A DNA stretch of 64,000 nt from CAYSAQ01 sp964429235 (GTDB lineage: Bacteria; Margulisbacteria; Riflemargulisbacteria; GWF2-35-9; DYQY01). The stretch lies in contig CAYSAQ010000008.1 of assembly GCA_964429235.1 (NCBI GenBank), positions 14,278 to 78,277 of the forward strand, written 5' to 3'. The translations under genes and the position numbers were made by a program. Shown here piece by piece: positions 1 through 11,300 of the stretch (positions within the stretch are counted from its first letter, which is position 1; each line of letters opens with the position of its first letter). Below the pieces are notes generated by a model, which was not told the origin of the DNA, ran no database searches, and worked only from the letters and a program-made list of their open reading frames with translations.

Positions 1-3000
1 ACAAATGCTTCAGCCAAAATATATTGCAACGATACTTCATACGAAATCTTTGCTAACAATGTATTTGCAAGAGGATCTAGTGATTTCAAAAATCCATATT
101 GGAATTCTGCTTTATCAGAATCAATAAATATACTGCCCATATTCTCTATTTGGGATAATAATATATTATATTCTTCTACTTCTTTCTTGTTTACTCCATC
201 AAAGTCCGTATCAGAAAACTTAGTTAATTTGCTTTTCATATTATTTAAAAGCAATGCATTAGCTAACTGGTATTCTTCTCTATTTCCTAATTCTGCAATA
301 AGTTCATTGAAAAGTTTTCTATTCTTACAAACCAATTGTCCATCGACAATCATAAATGCATCTTTATATTTTTCACCATTATATTTAACTATCTCTGCAC
401 GTTTACCATCATTATTTAAGCCTAAGAGAGCTTTAAGGCTTGCTTGCTCTGCCGCTTTTAAAGTAATTTCAACTTCAGTACCAAGCACCTTGTCTTCCAC
501 CATTCTTCTTAAATTATCACGATAGACTACAGCTGCACGAATACTAGAAAGTTGACCTTCCCCAGAATTCTGAACCGTTGCTACAACACCAGTTGTAACA
601 GAAGCTCCTTCGCCAAGATCTTTTCTATGTTCAATGCCTGCTTGAACAAGCAATCCATCTTCTATTTTATTTTCATTAGTATTACTTCTAAGCTGAGCTT
701 CTAAAAATAAATTAAATTCACCAATCGCCGTATTAATTTTTTTGTCACCACGAACACCAAGAGTAGTAGCCTCAACACTATCATAAGCTCCATCTGCACC
801 TAAGTAATCATATTTCCCTTTTGTAATATAAACCATTATTTTACTAGTCTCTGTGTCCATATACTGCAATGCTAAACTACCATGGTATTGACCTCTATCA
901 TCTATTTGGTAATAACCCATGAATGTAAAATTTTCAGACAACTCTTTATTAATATACAGACTTAATTCATCTGTCACTTCTGGCTTATTTTGCATAAGGA
1001 ATTTGCCCTCATATCCACCAACTATAGATCCTGGTTGTTCATTCTTTAAATAATGATTATAGTTTAATCCAGCTTGAGTGCCTTCTCCTTGAAAATCTGC
1101 ACCTAAACTAAATTTTCGAACATCCATCAATGTGCCTGTTTTATCTTCTTCAGAAGGATTTATATCTACAATACCTTTTTTTCTCATGATAGATTTGTTT
1201 TCACTATATCCAGCTCTTAGGCTGAAAGTATCATTAACAGGAAGTCCTAGACTCAGCTGCTGATTATCTAATAAATAATTAGCGTCAGGATCAAAAGTCT
1301 TCAATCCTAAATCTTTTGGCGTTAACACATCTTCGTCGTAAGTATAAGTATAAGGCACTTCAACCTCTATATATGTGTCTCCATTAGGCGTCTCGCCCTC
1401 TATTGGCTGTCTTATTATTGTTACACCTGTGCCTGTTCTTGTAACAGTTTCTTGTTGTGCATTAATCCCATCTACTAAGGTATTATTATTATTTGCATGT
1501 GCTATCATAGGATCTTGTGCTGTTTTGAAATTAACAGATTTTGTAGCTGAATTCAGGTCAAGACTCATCTTGCCTAAGAACCATCTTCCCTCAACTGATC
1601 TATCGTCTATTGTTGCCACAGGGATAGTACCTGCTACGTCTCCAACACTTGCCTGGCTATCATCTATCCATCTAACACCAAACGGTGTAGTCATGAATCC
1701 ATATTCTTTATCTGCAAGTTTTTCTGGATATGTTCTTTCTGCCTCAATATATGACCAACCTTTATATCCGGCTAATGTAGCCTTTATTCTAATAAATGAA
1801 TTTTCAGTTTTTGCTTTTGTAAGACCTTCTAACACTTGTAATGCAGCACTTCTATCTGTTGCAGACAATAATGTTGCTGCTTGATCCCAAGACATTGGAA
1901 CAACTTCTTTTTCTGTTAAGTTTGCAACCCCATAATCACCTTTAGCATGATCAACCATTCTAATATAAATACCATTAAGTGCTTCTGCATAATCTGCTTG
2001 GTCAACGAATGGCATTGCTTTATATGCTGATTTAATAGCATTCTTTATTTCTCCATAATCAACTGATTTATTTAAAGCCATTTCATTGTATACAAGCATC
2101 ATTTGTTCACGGAATTCAAATGCCTTCTTTTTATTTGAAGGAATACTTGAAGTATCAACTTTCCAATCAATCTTTTTATTAGTTGCTGTAGCAAGAGCCA
2201 TTCTCAATAATTGCACCTCTGCTTGTGATTCTGCATCTTTCAATTTGGATGAATATTCACTAATCAATCCAGAAATCTCACTAACTTCCGCTGCTGTTCT
2301 TTCACTAGGTTTCTTAAACATTAACACTTCTATTTTAAGCTCAACCTGCATCTTAAGCAGTTCTTTTTGCTCATTATCATTTTTAAATTTATTTAAAGCA
2401 ACAGCTGTCAAAGTTAAAGCTTCTTCAAACATCTGTACTTGTCTTAATGCATTTATTTGTTCAGAAAATTCTGAAGGTTTTTCACTATTCAATATAGTTT
2501 TTTGAGCTTTTAAAACTTCAGATAGTCTTTTTGCTGCATTTGTTGGAAAATTTGCCTTAAAATCTTCAAGGGCAATTACCTTACTCTTTATGCCAATTTC
2601 ATCTTTATTTACTTCCGTAGCTAATTGATAAATGAACAGAGTGCCTTTTGGCATTTTTTTATTACTACCAATCAATGCATCAAATTCTTCTGTATCTTGA
2701 TTTGTTCTCTGAAGAAAATTTCTATATATCTCAACAAGTTGAGTCTTTTGGTGATCTTCTAATTTTTCATTTTGAAATGCATCTTTTATTTGCTGATTTA
2801 AAGCTGCAGTCTCTTTTACTAATTCCGTAGTCTTAGTGATCGTCTTATTGAAATATTTAATTTCCTGCTCTAAAGAAATAACTAATATCTTATTATCAAC
2901 ATCGGGTAAATCAATTTTATTAAAATATGATTGTGTTACCTTTGCTGCTTCAATAGATTCCTTATTACCATTTGATTCATATAATTTTGAAAATGCTTGT

Positions 3001-5318
3001 AATAAGCTTAATTTTTGATTTACAACTTTACCTGCATCTGCAAATTTAAGCAAAAACTCAGTGCCTCTAAGAATAGTAGCATATTCTTCCTTAGCGAATT
3101 CTAGATCTAGAGTCATACTCAACTTAAGATTATTTAATACTTTATCTTCTCCAATTAATGTGGAAGGAAGTAATTTGTCAATATTAATAGCATCCAACTT
3201 AAGTTCATTTCCAACTTTATTTGATTTTAAATACGTTGCAAAATATACACTTACTATTCTGACATATTCTTTCTTAACAAGTGGCTTCATATTAGTTAAA
3301 TCATAACCAGCTAATAAATCGCTAAAGATTTTACTAGCTTCTAGATAATTCTTATTTTGAAAATAACCAATACCTGTTAATAATATTATGTTATTTTGTG
3401 CAATCTTTTGGTCAGAAGTTCGTTTATCTTGCTCAGGCAATAGCTTTACTGCTTCACCTAATATTCCCAAAGCTTTGCTTGCATTACTTTCATCATCGCT
3501 ACTCTTCTTTTTTCTGTTCAGATAATTAACTGCATGTAAAACAGAAATATCAATTAATTTAGACTGATTTTTACCAGCCATTTCTTTTAAACCTTCTATA
3601 AAGTCATTTGACACAGAAGCTCCTAGCCCATTTGCTATCTGTAATTTCGCGATTTCTAATGAAAAAACCTGGTCATTTTTCAAGTCTCCAGTAATTGTAA
3701 GCATAAGCGCACTGGCAGTTGCGAAATTTCCACGTTTCAACAATAAATTCATTTTAGATAGTTTGAAATCAACTTCTGTTTGATACTTCTTAGGCACATT
3801 GTTTAGTGATGTATACGCTGATTTTATGTTATCATCATCTTCTTTATCTGCAACATTACCTAAATGAAAATTAGCAACAAAAACATTTGCGCTGAAAACT
3901 AACTCATCATTACCTTTCGCATACTCCGTAAGCTTAGATAAATCTGCAGCTACTAATGTTTTATTTAATAATTTGTACTCTAATTGGTTTTGTTTTAGGT
4001 AATACTTTATCTTTTGACTTTTAATCCCATCAAAATAACTGTCAGCTAAAGTTCCGACAATCCCTTTTAATGAGGCAACATCAGCAGTAGTATCTTCACC
4101 TATAGAATTTTTAGCTTCTATACCAAGTAAAATAAACTGTGATTTAGCAAGCTTAAACCTCGGAGCTTGTTTATTATTCACCTGTGTTAATAAATTATTC
4201 GCTTGAACCAAATCTCTTGACTTCTCAGCAACATAAAACTCTGACAATGCTAGTCTAACTCCATCTAAAATTGGAGTATTTTTCTTCAACCTAGGGTCTG
4301 ATAAAAACTTCATAATAACTTTTGCATTCTTTTCATTCTTATCTATGCCAAACAAGGCTAGTTGAGTATAAACTTTGAACACTAAATTATCATTTTTACT
4401 CTTTTCATCAGGTAGTGCGTTATATGTTCTGATATTAGGAGCAACCAGCTTTCTGATATCAGTCTTATATCTTAAAGCAGTTGCAGCATCAGTTTTATCC
4501 GAAGATAATGTATCTAATTTTGCACTATAATAGGACATTTTAGCTAAGTTAGCCCTTAGTTTAATAACACTTTTTCTTGGTTCCATAACAGCATAGATAG
4601 CATTTGTTTCACCAATAGTCTTCTTGTCAATATTCGTATCCTTGATTTCAGCTAATACTGCTCCATTAGCATCAATTTTTTTCAATAAGGAATCTATGTC
4701 TTTTAAAATAATCGTTGCTTTCCCAAACTCGCTATTATTAATATAATGCTCTGCAAGAAACAGCTTATAATCTGCTCTTTGATCTGGATGTCTCAATAAG
4801 AAATCACCATCTGATAACTTCAAATCAATATATTCTGACATAATCTTATCTTTATTATTTATAAGAAAATCTGTATATTTACTTTTTATTGAAGCATTTT
4901 CACTACTCATATTCTCGATATCTACCATTAACAACATAAGGGTTATCATCTGATCTATCGTCTTAGGCTCAAATTTACTAGTTAGCAATTTAAAAAGCTG
5001 TTCAGGATTCTGGTCTTTAGATATCTTCTCTTTAAAAAACCCAGTAATTGCAGCATCAAGCTTCGTATATATGGCCTGTCTTGAGCTATCATCATATCGG
5101 CCATTTTCCCAATAATAAGATTGGATATCTCCCGTGGTTCCCTTATAATTCAACAACCCCATCTCAGTAGTTAAATCTTTTTTTACTGAGATTCTTCCTT
5201 TTTTATATTGATCATATATGCCACCAAACTTAAATCTAGTTCCCTCAATGGCAGTCTTCTCTGGTTTTCTAATAAACCCTTTTATAGGGGTTGTTGTTGA
5301 ATTTACTGATGGGCTCAT
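1..5318 (-). CDS. giant TPR-like solenoid plus beta-strand protein, partial (C-terminus outside window)
   Basis: The reading frame is open from an ATG at 5318 to the left edge, giving at least 1772 residues. The ATG overlaps the stop of the upstream gene as ATGA, with GGAG upstream, so translation is probably coupled. Residues about 60-1130 are almost wholly helical with TPR-like helix pairs (for example around the motif GYFQNKNYLEASKIF). Residues about 1140-1590 switch to alternating polar/hydrophobic strands with Tyr/Gly turns, such as FTFMGYYQIDDRGQYHG, typical of an outer-membrane beta-barrel. The sequence then returns to helix. A solenoid followed by a barrel is the plan of exopolysaccharide exporters such as BcsC and PgaA, and the neighbouring GH8 gene supports that reading. 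Against it, there is no Sec signal at the N-terminus and the barrel is not C-terminal within the window. Exact family is unrecognised. Confidence 0.7.
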   Translation of the reverse strand, partial: MSPSVNSTTTPIKGFIRKPEKTAIEGTRFKFGGIYDQYKKGRISVKKDLTTEMGLLNYKGTTGDIQSYYWENGRYDDSSRQAIYTKLDAAITGFFKEKISKDQNPEQLFKLLTSKFEPKTIDQMITLMLLMVDIENMSSENASIKSKYTDFLINNKDKIMSEYIDLKLSDGDFLLRHPDQRADYKLFLAEHYINNSEFGKATIILKDIDSLLKKIDANGAVLAEIKDTNIDKKTIGETNAIYAVMEPRKSVIKLRANLAKMSYYSAKLDTLSSDKTDAATALRYKTDIRKLVAPNIRTYNALPDEKSKNDNLVFKVYTQLALFGIDKNEKNAKVIMKFLSDPRLKKNTPILDGVRLALSEFYVAEKSRDLVQANNLLTQVNNKQAPRFKLAKSQFILLGIEAKNSIGEDTTADVASLKGIVGTLADSYFDGIKSQKIKYYLKQNQLEYKLLNKTLVAADLSKLTEYAKGNDELVFSANVFVANFHLGNVADKEDDDNIKSAYTSLNNVPKKYQTEVDFKLSKMNLLLKRGNFATASALMLTITGDLKNDQVFSLEIAKLQIANGLGASVSNDFIEGLKEMAGKNQSKLIDISVLHAVNYLNRKKKSSDDESNASKALGILGEAVKLLPEQDKRTSDQKIAQNNIILLTGIGYFQNKNYLEASKIFSDLLAGYDLTNMKPLVKKEYVRIVSVYFATYLKSNKVGNELKLDAINIDKLLPSTLIGEDKVLNNLKLSMTLDLEFAKEEYATILRGTEFLLKFADAGKVVNQKLSLLQAFSKLYESNGNKESIEAAKVTQSYFNKIDLPDVDNKILVISLEQEIKYFNKTITKTTELVKETAALNQQIKDAFQNEKLEDHQKTQLVEIYRNFLQRTNQDTEEFDALIGSNKKMPKGTLFIYQLATEVNKDEIGIKSKVIALEDFKANFPTNAAKRLSEVLKAQKTILNSEKPSEFSEQINALRQVQMFEEALTLTAVALNKFKNDNEQKELLKMQVELKIEVLMFKKPSERTAAEVSEISGLISEYSSKLKDAESQAEVQLLRMALATATNKKIDWKVDTSSIPSNKKKAFEFREQMMLVYNEMALNKSVDYGEIKNAIKSAYKAMPFVDQADYAEALNGIYIRMVDHAKGDYGVANLTEKEVVPMSWDQAATLLSATDRSAALQVLEGLTKAKTENSFIRIKATLAGYKGWSYIEAERTYPEKLADKEYGFMTTPFGVRWIDDSQASVGDVAGTIPVATIDDRSVEGRWFLGKMSLDLNSATKSVNFKTAQDPMIAHANNNNTLVDGINAQQETVTRTGTGVTIIRQPIEGETPNGDTYIEVEVPYTYTYDEDVLTPKDLGLKTFDPDANYLLDNQQLSLGLPVNDTFSLRAGYSENKSIMRKKGIVDINPSEEDKTGTLMDVRKFSLGADFQGEGTQAGLNYNHYLKNEQPGSIVGGYEGKFLMQNKPEVTDELSLYINKELSENFTFMGYYQIDDRGQYHGSLALQYMDTETSKIMVYITKGKYDYLGADGAYDSVEATTLGVRGDKKINTAIGEFNLFLEAQLRSNTNENKIEDGLLVQAGIEHRKDLGEGASVTTGVVATVQNSGEGQLSSIRAAVVYRDNLRRMVEDKVLGTEVEITLKAAEQASLKALLGLNNDGKRAEIVKYNGEKYKDAFMIVDGQLVCKNRKLFNELIAELGNREEYQLANALLLNNMKSKLTKFSDTDFDGVNKKEVEEYNILLSQIENMGSIFIDSDKAEFQYGFLKSLDPLANTLLAKISYEVSLQYILAEAF

Positions 5319-8300
5319 TTCTCACTCCTAGTTATTATTGGTTTTCTTCCGAACTCTCCATTTACTACCAATCTATTATATTCATCTATAAGCTTAATAC
5401 TCTGCTCAGTTAATACTTGTTTCTGTTGCTCATCATTCTCTCTCAATATATCTAATCGCTTTTGCAATAAAACTGTTTCTATTTGAGCTACTTTATAGTA
5501 ATTTTCTCTATCTTTATATTCATTATGCTCAAACATAAATGGCATAAAGCAGACCCTATCATCTGAAAGCTTATTTACTGTTTCCTTCTTAAAGTTATCG
5601 TAATCTAAGACATTTTGTCCCACCTGAACATTTAGCCTGCTTTTGCCTTTTCCCACATGTGGCATATATATATATGCTGACAATGGCGTAATTGTTTTGC
5701 CTATCTCAGTTAATCTCTTATTAATTGATTGCATATCCAGAGCATTACCAGAAATATATGGAGTAAAAGATGATACTTCAGACAACTTAGCCATTACAGC
5801 ATCCATATATAAAGCTACTAACAACTCATCATCAATATCCTGAATAAGCTTTGAGTTCATTAATGAATTAACCTGAAGAATAATTCCATTATTATGTGCT
5901 AATTCATAAATTACATTATTAGGGTTACTAATATCAGCTCCTGATTGAATTTTCGAATTGGAATCCTTAAAATAATCACTCTTTAACAACTTAACATACA
6001 AATCTCGTGATACAACAGGCAACACATCTGGTCTTAACACAAATGCAAGCATATCATTCTTAACTCCATCATTAGCCAATAAAGATCTTATTTGTACATG
6101 CGTTAAACCTTTTAATGATTTCAAGAATTGAGCTTCTCTAAAGTCAGCAAGCTGCTCATCATTAGGCTTACTTATAAGCACCTCTGAAATATCTACTGCA
6201 GATGGAATTTCAGAAATACTGTCATACTCCAATTCAAGCTTCTTGCTAAAGAACTTTACATATAATAAAAGCTTGTAGGCATCAAACCCAAACATTTGAA
6301 GAGCTCTGTCTGCATCAGAAAACAATCCACTGTCATTAATCTTGCTAATGATAGATTCCACAATTGGCTTCAATTCTTTCAGACTCTCTCCACTCTCTTC
6401 TATAGCTCCAAAATATTTAATAACCGTATCTATTGAAGTCTTACAAGCAACCATCTGTTTATTAAAATCATACTCCAAGCTTCCAGTAGTTGCAGATATA
6501 TTTGTTGGAAGCGGAATACTGCTAATATAGTTCAAGTATCTTGTATTTGATGAATCATAAAGACCAATATCCTCTGATACAAATACATAAGGTGATGGTG
6601 CATCTGGCAAGCTATTTACTACATCTGCATTCTTGCCATTCTGTGGTAAAGAATACGACAATGCTGGTAAAAAATCATCCAAACTCTTCACCAAATCTCT
6701 ACCTGCCACTGACAATAATCTGAAATCATGTGCGCCTTCCTGACTATCTAATATTATTCTATTTTTTATTGAAAATATCTTTGACACAATATCTTGATCT
6801 AATACATAGCTATTTATAGGATGAAAACTCATTTTAGAAAAAGCACTAAATGATTCTCTAGATGTTTTACCAATAGGTGTTACTATAAAGACGTTACCAA
6901 AAACTTCTCTTGCGACATCTTGAAGCCCCATCTCTAATAATAAATTCATCATATTAATTCTAGAACTAATGTTTGCGTGATCATTTAAGCTATGACCACT
7001 ATTAAACAAAGCTACTCTAAGCTTATACAAAGGTCCGTTTTCAGTTCCTGCATTAGCAATATCGATGAAATCATTTACAAATTTTATAGCACTAGCTTCA
7101 TCCATCTTACTAACGATATCTTTTATTTTGTTCCAAAAGATGCTGTTTGCATTTGTTATCTGAGATGTATCTAATTTGATATCCTTATCATTTAGATAAT
7201 TTAGGTGTACGTCATTCTCGTCAAAGAATTTGTGTGGTTGGAATTCATGTGAAAAGATATTTTTCAACAAGCTATTATTTTCCATTATCAAAGGAAGCTT
7301 TTGCTTTAATTCAGCAGCTTCATTATGACTCTTACCAAAGTAGAACTGTTCAAAGTAATTCATGTCAGAATTATTATTCAAAACAAACTTAGAATCTAAT
7401 ACATCCTTATTACTATACCCAATACTCCTAATCTTACTTATTAGGCCTCTTAATTCGTTAATATGTAATTTATTTTTATCTTTACCATTCAGGTCATCCT
7501 GAGATTCCAACTTACTTACTAAACCATATAATAACTTTTGCATATATCCTCTCAACCAAACATCTTTATGCTGGTCAGATACGCTATCAGAAATAAGGTG
7601 TTGCATAGTCTCTTCAATCTTATAAAGAATATCATCTGAATAAGCATCTGGATTAGCCATTAAGAAACCATACATAGAATCTAAAATTTGCTGATAGAAC
7701 CTAGAACGAATATTCTTCTCATGTCTAAATGCGATAGTCTTATCAACACTATTATCTGCTAATAATTTAGCAATATCGTCAAAACAAGCCTGCACAACTT
7801 TAGATAAACCCTCAGGGCTCTTATCAGAACTAATAGAAAATTCCTCAAAACGAAGAGCTATCCTTAACTGTTTCACATCTATGCCCATCTTCTTAATGTA
7901 ATAAAAAGAATCTTCTGTGAGGTTATTGTATTTATAATTTTCTAATTCATTAATCTGAGTCTTCAATGAAGCTAAAACTTCTTTTGTTTCACTATTATTA
8001 CCAAAAGTACTTCTTAATAGATACAGCTTAGCAAAAAGAAGCTTTGCTTTTGTTAATTTAACATCAAAACTATATTGACGCTCATTAACTCTAGACAGGG
8101 ACTTATCGTCAAAGAGTTCATAGACCTCTCTACCGGCTGTTTTAGCTGCATCTAAAGTCTCTTTACGGAAAAGACCAGATACTAAATCTTTTAATGAAGA
8201 AAAAGCACCTCGATATTCTTTCTTAACAACTGCTTTAGTATTTTCTGCTTTTGACTGATCAGCTTTATTATTATAATTCGCAAGAACTGTGTCTAGCTCA

Positions 8301-11300
8301 CCTATCATTTTTTGCAATTGGCCTGCATATTTATTAACATTTGATTCATGTTGTTTTTTAGATATCTTCTTATCTTCATCTGAATCTTTGGGATCAATAT
8401 TCAATCTTCTTACTGACTCGCTATATTCAACATCTACTGATGTAAAAGACTCCTGCAGGGCTATATCTGCAACTGATTTAAAGAAAGAGTCATGGTCATA
8501 ACCTTTTAATTCTTGCATCTGAACAAGTGGAATCAAGTTAATTGCCTTCGTTCCAATATTGTCATATGGCAACTCTGATTTTACAGCAATTAGGTTATCC
8601 GTTTCAGCATTGCTTTTTTGAATCACATCTTTAACATAGTCAGTAATATTGGGGTTATAAAACCCTCTAGAATAACAACCTCTAATATTTGATAAAACAT
8701 CAAACAAGAATTGTTTTCTATCATCGCCAGAAGTAAATCCTGACATATTTTTTCTATGTGAACTAGTCATGAACTCATTTGAAAGATCACTAATCATATA
8801 GTTATCATGCGAAGAAAATTTCTCAAAAGAATATGGTTCATAAAGCAAATCTCTTCCACTAATAATGCTTTTGTCAGATAATTCATAACCAACAATATCT
8901 TTCAAAATAGAACCGAGAACCTCGAATTCTCCAAGAATTGCATAACTTCTCAACACTTCTGCCATCACATCTCGATAAAGTTCCTGAGTAAATTTATCGT
9001 TATCATTCCCGACACTACCCGTAATCTCTTTAAGAGTATTAATTCCAATAGAAATAGATGTTCTTAGATAACTTTCTCTTTGTTCTGAATTAGCATCCTG
9101 TTCAGCTATATTATTAACAGCTCTAACATAGGCGTTCATAACAAAAAAATAATTTTTCATTAACCCTTGATCTTTAAGCTTTCCAGAAATGTTTTCTAAT
9201 CTCTGAACATACTCTAAATATCTATCTAATGAAGAGTAGCCAGACTCTAACATACTAATAGTATTCTCTAACTGCTGAATATCTAAAGGATACTCTGCAG
9301 TAAATAAAGATCTCTCAACCACTGGGTGAATCTTATAATATGGACTACCCGTAGCTACAATAAGCTTTAATCTTCTTAATACTGCATCATTGCCATATGT
9401 ATTAATTTGTTTAGTAGAAACTTTCGATAAATCTCTATTTAAGGCAATTATAGCTTTCAACATTCCTGGAGGCTTACTACCTGTCCATGATGCGGCTAGC
9501 TCATCTGCTTGGTTAACATCCAAAAATAAATTTCTCTCAATATTTTCTCTTAAGTCTTTATATGAATCATTGTCTAATTCGTTAATCAAAGCTTTAGCTA
9601 ATTCTACATATTTACTAGAAGCCGCAACATTTGAATCAAAAGAAAGAACCCCTGAATCACTAAGCTGTTCCAAAATAGCACCTAGCTTATTTTTACCTGA
9701 TAAGCTATTTAATAGATCCGAACATAATCCTTTATCAAACCTAGAAAAATTATGAAAAAGCTCATGAATATTAACGGCTAACTTACGAACACTTGTTGAG
9801 TCTTCTCTAAGTAATGCAGTTATTTCCTTTATATTTTCACTATATGATCTAAAGAGATCTGGTCTATATTTAAATGAATAATCAGCTGATGATGGAAATT
9901 CTAATTTCTCATCAACTTTATGATCCATGCCTAACAGCAGTTTATTATAAGAGAATCTCAAAGACTCAAAAAGCCTAACTTCTTTATCTCCAGATATAAT
10001 GGAGCTGCCTTCTGGCAATTTCGTATCACTAGCGATATCGCCTTTATTACCCATATAAAAAACCATATTAACTAGTTCATTAGAAGGTGATAAAAAGAAT
10101 TTCTCACTTGGTTGGCTATGATTATCCAGTAGCTTAAAGAATTCTTTATACTGAGATTCATCAATCAAACCAAATTCATTTTGACTATCATGTTTATATA
10201 GCGACATCACAGATGTAATATACCCATAATTAACACCATTTATAATAGGCGAAAACTTATTAAAAGTATCATATTCATTCAAGTTGCCATCATCAAAACG
10301 TATAAAAGAAACATCTTTTAAGTAGACCTCATCTTTTGATAATCCCTTCTTTAATAACTCAGACATTACATGAAAATTATCTTGGATAGCTTTCTTCCAG
10401 AAGCCTGCATTCTTTTTATCATATTGCATAAACGATAATAGACTCTCAAAAACTAACCCACTAGAATTAAACCCAAATGTTCGCGAATCATCTAAATCCT
10501 GTATATCAGGACTAACCTTCACTAATAAACGTTGTGTCTTACCATCAAATATATTCGCAAACCCGTGAACTCGTATCTCATCCATATATTTCTTTGCAGA
10601 TTCAAGATACTTAGAACCACCTCTTAAGCTATGTAACGAAAGATATGCTTTAGTTAATAATAAATTAGCATCAGTAGCAGAGTTCTTGTCTTTTGCTTCC
10701 CTTGTTCTTAACACTCCATCAAAGAAATATCTTGATCCAGAAAATATTTTAGTATTATCGTGCATTAACCCGATACCTAATAACAATTTATCTATTAAGC
10801 CATCAACCTCTTTATTCTGAACATCATCCAATTTATCACTAGCTCTTAAATCTATTAAAATACTTAGCGCTGTAACCTGGTCAATAATTGCAATCTGTTG
10901 ATGCTGAGAATTATTTTGTAATAACAAAGCTCCATCTACATTCACTACCTCTTTATATTCATTAGAAAACAGCTTCTCTACAACATCCTTATAAACAGAA
11001 TCAACCAATTTTTCAGCACTAATCTTAGATGCTGATCTAAACTGGTTCACTACAGGAATATCCATTAATGTTTTTTCAACATTAATAGCGGAATCTAAAA
11101 AACTATACATTTTATTTAGTGGATAACTTTGACTATAAGAGATATGAACAATACCTTTTTCGCTTAATGCCCCAACTGCCTCATTAATTATTTTGTTATA
11201 AGACTCATTATCATATAGCCCATAATCATTTAAAATAGTTTTTAATGCGACATCTACTAACTCAAAATCTGAAACATCTTTTAAAGAATCCTTACCGAGA

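Noticed and set aside
187..3306. Several plus-strand open frames of 60-169 codons opposite the left-edge giant gene
   Set aside because: The opposite strand has one continuous frame of at least 1772 codons with coherent solenoid and beta-strand patterns; these frames have no ribosome-binding sites.
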